NCBI RefSeq assembly: GCF_020480685.1
Contig: NZ_JAJAFU010000008.1
Location: 1-64,000, forward strand
Length of the DNA: 64,000 nucleotides
Direction of reading: 5' to 3'
Source: Deferrivibrio essentukiensis
Lineage (GTDB): Bacteria > Chrysiogenota > Deferribacteres > Deferribacterales > Deferrivibrionaceae
Part shown: piece by piece, positions 23,784 through 31,559 of the stretch
How the letters are laid out: every line of letters begins with the position of its first letter
Position numbering within the stretch: the first letter of the stretch is position 1
Notes under the pieces: model-generated
Told to the model about the DNA's origin: nothing
Seen by the model: the letters and a program-made list of their open reading frames with translations, nothing else
Database searches by the model: none
Translations under genes and position numbers: made by a program

Positions 23784-26720
23784 TTAATTTCCAATTAGTA
23801 ACTCCATAAAAGTTTTCTTTCGTTTCTTTTTATCATTATATTTTTCTTTTCTTAACTTATCAGTATGATAATACTTGTATCTTAGCATTGTTTCTTCCCC
23901 ATGACAAGTTGAACAAAAAGTAATAATCCCTTTATACTTCAAAAAACTATTCAAAACATTTCCTTCAGTATTTTCTGTAACCTTATAATCGTGACTTTCA
24001 CTCCACTTATGAACATCATGACATGTAGCACAAGTAATATTCCCTGTTAAAGACTTTTCTCCATTTTTCTTAAAAAGAAATTTATCCGGCAAATCTCTTT
24101 CAAGCTTAAAAGTCATAGGAATCTCAGGGTGACCATAAATATTAATCGCCTTAGTCTTGGCGATTCCATTTTCGCTATGGCAACCTAAACATATTTCTTT
24201 TACAAAATCTTTATTCGCATCGACATCTTTCTTATAAAAATACTTGTTATTCTCTGAATAATTGTGAACAGTGTGGCATGCATCGCATACGGAATCTTTA
24301 TCTTTGAAGATAAGACTCATATTATGTTCCGAATATAGCACATCTTTTTCTTTTTGATGGCATGAAATACATAGTTGATAGGATTTTAAAATATTTGATG
24401 GAAATAAATATTTATTATTTATATGTGGCTCATGGCATGTTTTACAAACAACTTCCCCGTTGTGAGTATAAAAATCTTTAATTTTTTCGTCCTTCATGCC
24501 GATATGACTTGTTTTAATGATGTTATTTCCAAAAATATTTTTATCACTATGACAGCTTTCACAAGTGCGAATTAATACAGCATCTTCAGTTTCACCTCTT
24601 TTGTGGATATCATGACACAAGTAACAATTCTCTTTTTTAAATTTACCGGACATATCTCTAAAGTGTGTTGAATTATGAGGTGAATCCAAAAATTCTTTCT
24701 TATCTTTATGGCATTGAAAACAAAAACTATCTTCTTTATATTTAAGAAATCTGTTTTTCCCTTTCTGTTGACTGTGCGGATCATGACATGAAATACAGCT
24801 AAGATTTTCCTTGATGGCATTTTTTTTATCTTTGATAGTGCCAAAAGGGTGCAATACTTTAACAATATTGTTTTTTGCAACACCATTAGTATTATGGCAA
24901 ACTTCACAATAATCATTATCATTATTATAATCCCACTTAATAGACATCAAATATTTATTGCTAAAGGAATTATGAACCACATGACAATTTTCGCATAAAC
25001 CTTTTTTCTTTTGATCATGGTGTTTTGAATTAAAAATACCATTTTTTTCAATATGGCAACTTATACAAAAATCATCCTTATTGCTAAAGTTAATCCTCAA
25101 AAACTTTTTATTCTTACCGGGTTGATGAGGGTCATGACATGTGGCACATTGAATTTTTGAATCGTAAAGCTTGAAGTTATCAGGAATAACATCATGAACA
25201 ATTTTGTTAACCGGGTGGCTATTTTCCCCGGGTATAAATTGCTTTGCTACCCCATTCTTATTATGACAGTCTACACATATATCTTTAATATCTCTTTTCA
25301 AAAGATATTTATTCTCAGAATTATGAATATTATGACAGCTGAGACAAGTTATATCATTTAAACTATGTTTAGAACCTAAAATATCTTTTTTATTGTCATG
25401 ACATTTTAAACATATAAAATCATTTTTGACTTCAGCCCTTAAAAAATTCTTTTCTTTACCGTGTGAATCGTGACAAGTAGCACAATTGATAAATTTGTCA
25501 TTATTTTCCTTATTCATTTCACTAAAATAATTTATACTTTTTGTAAATAACGGTAAATCTTGACTGTTTTTAACCTCAACACTTACCGGATGATTAAATC
25601 TATCCTTGAAAATCCTTTTTTCGCCAACAATATCAGCCTCTATATGGCAAGACAAACATGCTTTGCTTAATAAATCGGTATCAACATTTGGCAAGTCAAC
25701 TCCCCAACCGTGAGGACCGTGGCATGCTGAACATGTTCCATATTTATCAGGTGTCTGACCAAACTTATTTTTAAACCCTTTTTTCTTTTTTAAGTCATGG
25801 CTTGTGTTTTTCACTGATACCTTATTCTTGTGACAAGTAAGGCAAAGTTTATCATCTTTATTATCAACTATTAATAATTCTTTATTGATACCTTTATGAG
25901 TATTGTGGCAGCTCAAGCAAATTATCCTGCCATCCTCAAACTTTCCTCCTAAACTTTCTACTTCTGAAATCATTGTGTTATCTGTTGGTATATTTACAGG
26001 GTGGTTTAATACACCTTTTTTGTATTGTTTTTTAGAATCCAATTTATCGGTATGGCAAAAAGAGCAAATTTCCGAATTTGCAATTTTACCCAACAAAATC
26101 TTCTTCTCTTTAGGACCGTGGGGAGTATGGCAACTTTCACATATTATTTTCTCATCATCCCCTAACTTTCCTTTATTTTCAACTAATTGCCGTGAAACAC
26201 TCATTTTACTATTTAGCTTGGATTCAGGGTGATTATAATGACCTTTTTTATCCGAGTGACACATTTTACACAACTGTGAATTAGTATTTTCTACTCTTAA
26301 GAAAACACTTCTGCCTATGTCCCCTTTGTTAATATCCTTTGTGCCATGAGCAGTATGGCAAGTCCTACATTGAATCTCACCATTTTCAAGGGGCAATTCT
26401 TCAGGAATCTTCATGTTTGATGGTGGCTTTATGCCAACTTTATGCATATCATTAGCCCATACACGTAATCTGCTATCAGCTACCGAACCGTCATGACAAG
26501 AAAAGCACATCCTTTCGTTTGCAACAATTCTGTCCTTTTGGTAGTCTACTATTTCAGTCCCTTTTAGCTCGTAAATAAATGAATCCATCCACTCATAGTG
26601 GCAAATCGCACACTCCTTTGCAGATTCTTGACCTGTAAAAGAGTAGCTTGCAGATAAATAAGAAAACAAAAATAAGCAAATTATTATAGGCAACTTATTT
26701 AAATTTAAATTTATATACAT
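23784..26720 (-). CDS. Giant multiheme c-type cytochrome, 28 CxxCH sites
   Basis: The largest cytochrome here: 978 residues, a signal peptide (about 1-28, SASYSF) and 28 canonical CxxCH motifs, one per 35 residues on average. Many are followed by xPH or xHN groups that give the distal His ligand (CHTPHGPKE, CHDPHQPGKN, CHDPHSQQKG). Local repeats such as CHNKNGVAK, CHNTNGVAK and CHSENGIAK recur at intervals, pointing to growth by internal duplication. The first segment (CAICH, CFSCHDGSVAD, CRTCHTAHG) resembles the small tetraheme domain of the locus. The C-terminus is very basic (KKKRKKT). I use the ATG at 26720, after AAAAAGG; it overlaps the propeller gene by 26 bases. Such a protein could span the periplasm. 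Confidence 0.92.
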   Translation of the reverse strand: MYINLNLNKLPIIICLFLFSYLSASYSFTGQESAKECAICHYEWMDSFIYELKGTEIVDYQKDRIVANERMCFSCHDGSVADSRLRVWANDMHKVGIKPPSNMKIPEELPLENGEIQCRTCHTAHGTKDINKGDIGRSVFLRVENTNSQLCKMCHSDKKGHYNHPESKLNSKMSVSRQLVENKGKLGDDEKIICESCHTPHGPKEKKILLGKIANSEICSFCHTDKLDSKKQYKKGVLNHPVNIPTDNTMISEVESLGGKFEDGRIICLSCHNTHKGINKELLIVDNKDDKLCLTCHKNKVSVKNTSHDLKKKKGFKNKFGQTPDKYGTCSACHGPHGWGVDLPNVDTDLLSKACLSCHIEADIVGEKRIFKDRFNHPVSVEVKNSQDLPLFTKSINYFSEMNKENNDKFINCATCHDSHGKEKNFLRAEVKNDFICLKCHDNKKDILGSKHSLNDITCLSCHNIHNSENKYLLKRDIKDICVDCHNKNGVAKQFIPGENSHPVNKIVHDVIPDNFKLYDSKIQCATCHDPHQPGKNKKFLRINFSNKDDFCISCHIEKNGIFNSKHHDQKKKGLCENCHVVHNSFSNKYLMSIKWDYNNDNDYCEVCHNTNGVAKNNIVKVLHPFGTIKDKKNAIKENLSCISCHDPHSQQKGKNRFLKYKEDSFCFQCHKDKKEFLDSPHNSTHFRDMSGKFKKENCYLCHDIHKRGETEDAVLIRTCESCHSDKNIFGNNIIKTSHIGMKDEKIKDFYTHNGEVVCKTCHEPHINNKYLFPSNILKSYQLCISCHQKEKDVLYSEHNMSLIFKDKDSVCDACHTVHNYSENNKYFYKKDVDANKDFVKEICLGCHSENGIAKTKAINIYGHPEIPMTFKLERDLPDKFLFKKNGEKSLTGNITCATCHDVHKWSESHDYKVTENTEGNVLNSFLKYKGIITFCSTCHGEETMLRYKYYHTDKLRKEKYNDKKKRKKTFMELLIGN

Positions 26721-27564
26721 ACACAACCTTTTTAAAATTATCCAATATACATAAAAAATTATTATACACCTTTAACCTATATGGTGATTTTAACCTCAAT
26801 ATTTTATCATTTTCTCCCAAAACACCTAAAAACTTTCCACTATTCTTATCAAATATCTGGATAACTCCCATAATGCTGTCTGTAACAAAAAGATTTTGCC
26901 CTTGTATTTCAATACCTTTTGGACGATAAAGTTGACCTTTTTTTATGCCCCACTCTCCAATTGTATCTACATATTTTAAACTTGTGTTAAACTTCTGCAC
27001 CCTCGTATTTATTACCTCTGAAACATAAATATCTCCTTTTTCATCCACTTTTATATCAAAAGGATATCTGAACTGATTTTTATTAAAACCAAACCCTTTT
27101 ACCTGTTGGGTAAGCTTAAGATTTTTAAGTTTATACTTCATAACCTTTTGACCATCGTTATCAACTATAAACATAAAATCCTCATAAAATGCTATACCGG
27201 TCGGATCTTGAGCATCAATTTTTGCTGTTTTTAAATATTTCCAAGTAGAATCAAAAATAACTAAACTATTCTCATTTGCTGATAAAACATACCATTTTGA
27301 GTCAAAATACTTGAAGCTGATCAAAGAGTGAAAGTTGCCAATATTTTTTTTACCTTTCAAAGCACCATCATACAAATTATAAAAAAACACATTATTTTTG
27401 CTTGACTCCAAAATATATAATAAAGAATCAACTACCTCTATATCAGTAACAAACTCATCCTTATCAAAATGAATTTCATATTGTTTTTCGACATTCACAG
27501 TGTTTAAGGCAAAAGCCTTAAACACTGTAAAAAATATGAAAAATATATAGACTAAAACTCTCAT
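26695..27564 (-). CDS. Periplasmic NHL-type beta-propeller protein
   Basis: Exported 289-residue propeller without a lipobox: signal peptide about 1-19 (VFKAFA), then blades with patterns such as YPFDIKVDEKGDIYVSEVINTRV, LYRPKGIEI and NLFVTDSIMGVIQIFDK. The ATG overlaps the stop of the triheme gene (ATGA), so translation is coupled. A perfect 14-bp inverted repeat with a 4-base loop lies within the signal-peptide codons. Encoded between the membrane triheme cytochrome and the 28-haem cytochrome, it may position them relative to each other; this is inference. Third propeller of the locus and the only one apparently soluble. Confidence 0.82.
   Translation of the reverse strand: MRVLVYIFFIFFTVFKAFALNTVNVEKQYEIHFDKDEFVTDIEVVDSLLYILESSKNNVFFYNLYDGALKGKKNIGNFHSLISFKYFDSKWYVLSANENSLVIFDSTWKYLKTAKIDAQDPTGIAFYEDFMFIVDNDGQKVMKYKLKNLKLTQQVKGFGFNKNQFRYPFDIKVDEKGDIYVSEVINTRVQKFNTSLKYVDTIGEWGIKKGQLYRPKGIEIQGQNLFVTDSIMGVIQIFDKNSGKFLGVLGENDKILRLKSPYRLKVYNNFLCILDNFKKVVYVYKFKFK
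27497..27528 (-). repeat. Perfect 14-bp stem-loop within signal-peptide codons
   Basis: Arms ACAGTGTTTAAGGC (27497-27510) and GCCTTAAACACTGT (27515-27528) flank a 4-base loop, about 36-67 bases after the propeller start codon. In mRNA it would form a stable hairpin within early codons, and could slow or gate translation; no U-tract follows, so termination is unlikely. Confidence 0.6.
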
Positions 27565-28388
27565 TTAGTTTGACCCGGCATCAAAAAATTGGGGATATAA
27601 AATTCCTTGTACTTTTCAACCATACCTACCACTTCATTACTGAGAATCTGATTCACTCTTCTTTCTTTATAGCCGATTTCCAGTAACGGTAGATAACTTT
27701 GGCTTAAACTTGGCGCATGACACTCATCACACTTGACAGGATTTTTAGAAACGTTTTTGTGTATGATTTTTAACCCCTGACTCTTTTTATCAGGAGATAA
27801 GGTAGGTAGCATTTTTCTAAACTCATCAACAAAATTTCTTTTTGAATCTGAATCAAGTCTTTCAAACTTTCCGTCAACTTCCAATAAAGGGATTAATTTT
27901 TGAGGGATATTATTTAAAAAAACTGATATCTCAAAATTGTCTACCTCTTTACCGGTAGTTTTATTGTACCAAATAAACTTTTTGTTATCCACTCTGACAT
28001 GACAAGTCTCGCAGGCAAAAAAATCACTGTGCATATTTAAGAATGCCCTTATTGCCTTATTCTTGTCATGAGGTATATCCCCATGGCATTTTATACATAT
28101 ATTTATGGAATCGTGCATTACCGGATCACCTATATGATGAAAATGTTTTTCGATATCTTCTTGTTTAATAACCTTATAGCCTAAGTTATAAGTAACCTCT
28201 TTTTTATCTTTCATCATTTCTTTAAATAACTTTTCCTCTTCAGAAATAGCCATATTTTCCACTTCTTCGCCATGCTGATGCCATATATGCATAACTAAAA
28301 TGTACACTAAATAGGATGACCACACTAAAAGCACTATACCTATTACAGCATATATTCTTTTCAAGAAACTACTACTATGCCTGCTCAT
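27561..28388 (-). CDS. Membrane-anchored triheme c-type cytochrome
   Basis: A 275-residue protein with one N-terminal membrane helix (about 11-32, VIGIVLLVWSSYLVYILVMH) that probably stays as an anchor, and a periplasmic part with three CxxCH sites (CIKCH, CETCH, CDECH). Spacing between haems is wide, with a long haem-free helical section between the second and third sites. It is coded right after the cytochrome b gene, overlapping it by 14 bases, so it most likely takes electrons from that subunit. It is not a NapC/NirT-type tetraheme. GAGGAG before the ATG at 28388 decides the start; upstream in-frame starts would add basic residues. Confidence 0.86.
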   Translation of the reverse strand: MSRHSSSFLKRIYAVIGIVLLVWSSYLVYILVMHIWHQHGEEVENMAISEEEKLFKEMMKDKKEVTYNLGYKVIKQEDIEKHFHHIGDPVMHDSINICIKCHGDIPHDKNKAIRAFLNMHSDFFACETCHVRVDNKKFIWYNKTTGKEVDNFEISVFLNNIPQKLIPLLEVDGKFERLDSDSKRNFVDEFRKMLPTLSPDKKSQGLKIIHKNVSKNPVKCDECHAPSLSQSYLPLLEIGYKERRVNQILSNEVVGMVEKYKEFYIPNFLMPGQTK

Positions 28389-29277
28389 CTTTTTTCTCCT
28401 CATTCTCAAAATTCTCATCAATTATATCTTCAAAACAGTGTAAAAGATGTTCTTGCATCTCCTTTTTCTTATTTGCCTTATATTCGTCCATATCAAAAAA
28501 CAGGCTCTTATCCTTTTCTACCAAACAGTTAATTCTCTTCCACTCGAGATAGTATTCATGCTTCATAATCTCTTCAGGCAAATAACCCGTAAGAAACAGT
28601 GGCGACATCGGAAATTTATCATAGTTAACATGGGCATTGTACATATGCCATATAAGGATTACTGCAGCTGCAAGCAATGCTTCATCAGAATGAGCTATAA
28701 AGCTTATATTAACAAACCAACCCGGGAAAAACATTGTTGAATATGATTCAAACCACAAGATTGCACCGGTTAAGCCTAAAACAGGAATACCCCAAAACAC
28801 CGCCCAATAATCAAACTTTTCTCTCCAATGGAATCTTTCATGTTTTGGTTTTTCGTCTGTAATAAAAAATACATATTTTAAAAAATCAGCCACATCTTTA
28901 ATATCTTTTACTCGCGGAAACATGGGTGAATAGTAAATAAACTTAAGAAGGCCTTTTAAAGAAAATTTTTTCAGCCTTATTGAAGGAGCTATATAGTAAA
29001 CATAGAGATTCTTAAACAAATAATACCAATGGTAAAAAAATAATCCAACCATTGTAACGCCACAAATTCTATGAATAACAGTAGTGACTTTTAACCCTCC
29101 CAAACTGTTTATTAAAGTTTTAGCCCAAGGATAGTAATGAAATTTAAGAGGAAAACCTGTTAAAACTAATAGAATAAATGTACTCATCAAGATAAAATGT
29201 TGATACCTTTGAGCAGGTGTCATCTTTAAATAATATTTTTTACCTCTTTGAACTTTTATTAAGGGTAACTTCCTCAT
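28375..29277 (-). CDS. Membrane cytochrome b, quinol-oxidising type
   Basis: Integral membrane b-type cytochrome of 300 residues, of the four-helix formate-dehydrogenase-gamma/cytochrome b561-like type. Hydrophobic segments lie at about 27-47, 64-88, 158-178 and 193-215. Candidate haem ligands sit in these helices: H27, H69, H83, H196, H211 and H216. The charged C-terminal 60 residues should be cytoplasmic. Flanked by a triheme and an octaheme-type cytochrome with membrane helices, it probably forms a quinol:cytochrome c oxidoreductase like the Cbc complexes of Geobacter (context analogy). GAGGAGG precedes the ATG. No molybdoenzyme subunit is nearby, so a formate dehydrogenase role is unlikely. 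Confidence 0.88.
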   Translation of the reverse strand: MRKLPLIKVQRGKKYYLKMTPAQRYQHFILMSTFILLVLTGFPLKFHYYPWAKTLINSLGGLKVTTVIHRICGVTMVGLFFYHWYYLFKNLYVYYIAPSIRLKKFSLKGLLKFIYYSPMFPRVKDIKDVADFLKYVFFITDEKPKHERFHWREKFDYWAVFWGIPVLGLTGAILWFESYSTMFFPGWFVNISFIAHSDEALLAAAVILIWHMYNAHVNYDKFPMSPLFLTGYLPEEIMKHEYYLEWKRINCLVEKDKSLFFDMDEYKANKKKEMQEHLLHCFEDIIDENFENEEKKDEQA

Positions 29278-29279
29278 GT

Positions 29280-30320
29280 CTATTTCCTCCTCTTAAATTT
29301 TCTCAAACTAAAATTAGGAAAAATTTCTCTTATCAATTCTAAAATAAGAACTACTATAAGTGGAAAAAATGCACCTAACGTAAGTCCTGTAAAACCCAAT
29401 GCTGTATAATATTCCGGTTTGTATAAATTTTTATCTATTACAACGTGCATTCTGATATCTTCAATACCATCTGCAGCATTAGGGTGGCATGTCTTGCGAC
29501 TACACACTTTTTTTCTATTATCTTTATTAATTGAACTTTCCGGGTCTTCGTAACTTTTTATCGCATGAGCAGATTCATTTTCCCTGACATGACAATCTAC
29601 ACAATCCGGCGCACCCTCAAGGCCAAACGTAATAGCTTTGCCATGGAATGTATCTTTGTAAGTTGATACTGCATTTTTTAACTTATGTCTTTTTACCATT
29701 TCAGGTTTAGAATGGCATCTTTCGCACATCCTTACGATTTCTGAGCTGTCTTTGCTCGTATGTAGTCGATGACTAACATGATTATAAAAATACTTTATAA
29801 ATTTTTCTTCTTTATGGCACAAATTACATCTGGCAAGAGCTTTTGGGCTTTGCCCTTCTTCAGTAATATTCTTAAATAGTTGTATCGGTTTAAACAACGG
29901 ATTGTTATGACAATCTATACATTCAGGAAAATCATCAGCTTTTGAAAAATTAGCATATTTGTTTTCTGGTGAATGGATACTGCTTTTTATCACTTCCGCT
30001 ACACTTTTGTGTGAAAACCTTTTTTCACTCGTTGGCTCTACTATATGGCATTCGTTAAGACAGTTTACTTTAGTATTCTCTTCATGGGGTATCTTTGTAA
30101 TCTGACTATGACACTCTTTACATTTTATTTTGCCATGAACAGATGAGTGAAAGAGATTGTCATTGACGTAGTAAAGCCTTGTCTTGCCTGTTTCGTCAAT
30201 CCTTGAAAGGGTTCGATACTTGTGACAAAGAAGACAATTTTCATCATCGGCACAATTACCAAACGAAGAAAAAAACAGAACTAATACAATACATAAGAAC
30301 AGTTTTGCAATTACCCTCAT
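29280..30320 (-). CDS. Multiheme c-type cytochrome with C-terminal membrane helix (6 CxxCH plus two variant sites)
   Basis: A 346-residue periplasmic cytochrome held in the inner membrane by a C-terminal helix (LTLGAFFPLIVVLILELI), with a basic cytoplasmic tail (KFKRRK). Six canonical sites (CLLCH, CKECH, CIDCH, CNLCH, CERCH, CVDCH) plus CLNECH (CX3CH) and CSRKTCH (CX4CH) suggest up to eight haems. A signal peptide ends near SFGNCA. GGAGG before the ATG at 30320 decides the start. It is two bases upstream of the cytochrome b gene, and the C-terminal helix suits pairing with it. The two variant sites could need a dedicated haem lyase; none is encoded here. Confidence 0.88.
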   Translation of the reverse strand: MRVIAKLFLCIVLVLFFSSFGNCADDENCLLCHKYRTLSRIDETGKTRLYYVNDNLFHSSVHGKIKCKECHSQITKIPHEENTKVNCLNECHIVEPTSEKRFSHKSVAEVIKSSIHSPENKYANFSKADDFPECIDCHNNPLFKPIQLFKNITEEGQSPKALARCNLCHKEEKFIKYFYNHVSHRLHTSKDSSEIVRMCERCHSKPEMVKRHKLKNAVSTYKDTFHGKAITFGLEGAPDCVDCHVRENESAHAIKSYEDPESSINKDNRKKVCSRKTCHPNAADGIEDIRMHVVIDKNLYKPEYYTALGFTGLTLGAFFPLIVVLILELIREIFPNFSLRKFKRRK

Positions 30321-30336
30321 ATACACCTCCATTTAT

Positions 30337-31302
30337 TTAACCTTTATTATGACATACATTACAAAGCTCATAGCCTTCTGGTAGTCTAGTCCTGTGCTTA
30401 TACTTATTCTTTGCCTGCCCCTTTATTAGCTCAAACTGATGGGGTAAATGACAAGTTACGCACAAAATTTGATTATTTTTACCCAATGGAAATACCAACC
30501 CTCTTTTTTGCTCATATGACTTAATATTATTTAAAATAGTTGAACTTGGTGTTACAGTATGTAGGATTCCCGTAGGGTGTGCCTCACGAATTTGATGACA
30601 ACCATCACAAATCTTGTTGGGTTCACCTTTTAATAGTATAGATTCTATACCTTTATCTTTTTTAATATCTGGCTTAACTGAATGACAAATTATGCAATTA
30701 TTTTCATTTACGGTTCCATCTGGATTAATCTGAATATGCGGGTTATATTTTTTATACTCATCCGCATTGTGACAGTTAAAACAAAATTCAGTAATATGTG
30801 AGAATGGCCTTCTCAAGTACTTAAAATTATTTTTATCCAGACAATTAAACAAATGACAAGTTAAGCAAGTAACTTTACCATCATTTAATGGAAAATCCCT
30901 CGGTATTCTTACTTCCTTGGTTTCAACATATTTAAAGTTTGTACTGTGGGCTTCAACACTTACGTCCCCTTCCGAATGACATTTTTCACAAAGCATTGTA
31001 TCATTGTCAAACCGCAACATTTTCTCTCTTCTGACATGGCATACAGCACATATATTTTTTTCATGTGGATTTTTCTTATTAATGAAAAAAGATTGAACAT
31101 AGTTTTCGGATAAATATTTATAATTATTTGAATCCGCCTTATGGCATAAAATACAATCTTTTTCACACAACCTGCTTATGTTTGCGATATTATGGCATGT
31201 ACTACAATTTTCAGTATCGCTTAATCTATCCGAGTAAGCAAATACCAACACATATGAGAAACAAAAAATAATTGCAATTAAAAACACACTTTTTTTACAC
31301 AT
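30337..31302 (-). CDS. Decaheme c-type cytochrome
   Basis: First gene of the inner cytochrome unit: exported, 321 residues, ten CxxCH sites (CSTCH, CILCH, CAVCH, CEKCH, CLTCH, CFNCH, CIICH, CDGCH, CVTCH, CNVCH). Signal peptide about 1-22 (YVLVFA). Haem spacing is tight at both ends and looser in the middle. There is no CX-type variant site and no membrane anchor, so it should be soluble in the periplasm, probably accepting electrons from the membrane module. The ATG lacks a Shine-Dalgarno site, and a -24/-12-like element lies just upstream, so the mRNA may have almost no leader. It differs from Shewanella MtrA-type decahemes in spacing; I do not claim homology. Confidence 0.88.
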   Translation of the reverse strand: MCKKSVFLIAIIFCFSYVLVFAYSDRLSDTENCSTCHNIANISRLCEKDCILCHKADSNNYKYLSENYVQSFFINKKNPHEKNICAVCHVRREKMLRFDNDTMLCEKCHSEGDVSVEAHSTNFKYVETKEVRIPRDFPLNDGKVTCLTCHLFNCLDKNNFKYLRRPFSHITEFCFNCHNADEYKKYNPHIQINPDGTVNENNCIICHSVKPDIKKDKGIESILLKGEPNKICDGCHQIREAHPTGILHTVTPSSTILNNIKSYEQKRGLVFPLGKNNQILCVTCHLPHQFELIKGQAKNKYKHRTRLPEGYELCNVCHNKG

Positions 31303-31316
31303 AATAAAAATCTATT

Positions 31317-31332
31317 AACAAAAATCATGCCA
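31317..31332 (-). promoter_or_regulatory. Sigma-54-like element before the inner cytochrome unit
   Basis: On the minus strand TGGCATGATTTTTGTT has a strong -24 box and correct spacing, but the -12 dinucleotide is GT instead of the near-invariant GC. The predicted start, about 31306, would leave a four-base leader. Weak on its own; noted because a better sigma-54 site serves the partner unit. Confidence 0.25.
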
Positions 31333-31547
31333 TATTTGTAATATATTATTAAAATTTGTAAAAATAATTCACACTTATTTACTATAGATTAATAACTTTT
31401 CTCTTTTTCATTCAATATTTTATATATTTCAATAAACCATTATTTAACTTATAATAACTTTAACTAAGTAATCACTTATAATTTAACTAAACAATTATAT
31501 TAAACCTGTTATTGTAAAATCATATGGAATATTAGCAAAATTTATTT

Positions 31548-31553
31548 TATAAT
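31548..31553 (+). promoter_or_regulatory. Predicted -10 box of mobA, leaderless arrangement
   Basis: TATAAT ends seven bases before the A of the mobA ATG (31560), so the predicted transcript starts at the start codon. No Shine-Dalgarno site is present. The -35 region (TGGAAT, 17 bp upstream) is weak. Confidence 0.45.
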
Positions 31554-31559
31554 TTTCAT

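Larger units (their letters stand above)
31303..31559. other. Divergent, very AT-rich control region
   Basis: This 257-bp gap separates the minus-strand cytochrome unit from plus-strand mobA. It has no credible gene. Many TATAAT-like words occur, so promoter choice is not decidable by eye apart from the candidates listed at either edge. Confidence 0.5.

Noticed and set aside
28375-29277. Cytochrome b as formate dehydrogenase gamma subunit
   Set aside because: The fold type fits, but there is no catalytic molybdoprotein or Fe-S subunit nearby; neighbours are membrane-anchored multiheme cytochromes.
8583-31302. Repetitive appearance of the cytochrome region as a possible CRISPR or satellite repeat
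   Set aside because: The repeated words are codons for CxxCH and neighbouring His/Pro within long open frames; spacing is irregular and there are no identical repeats with unique spacers.
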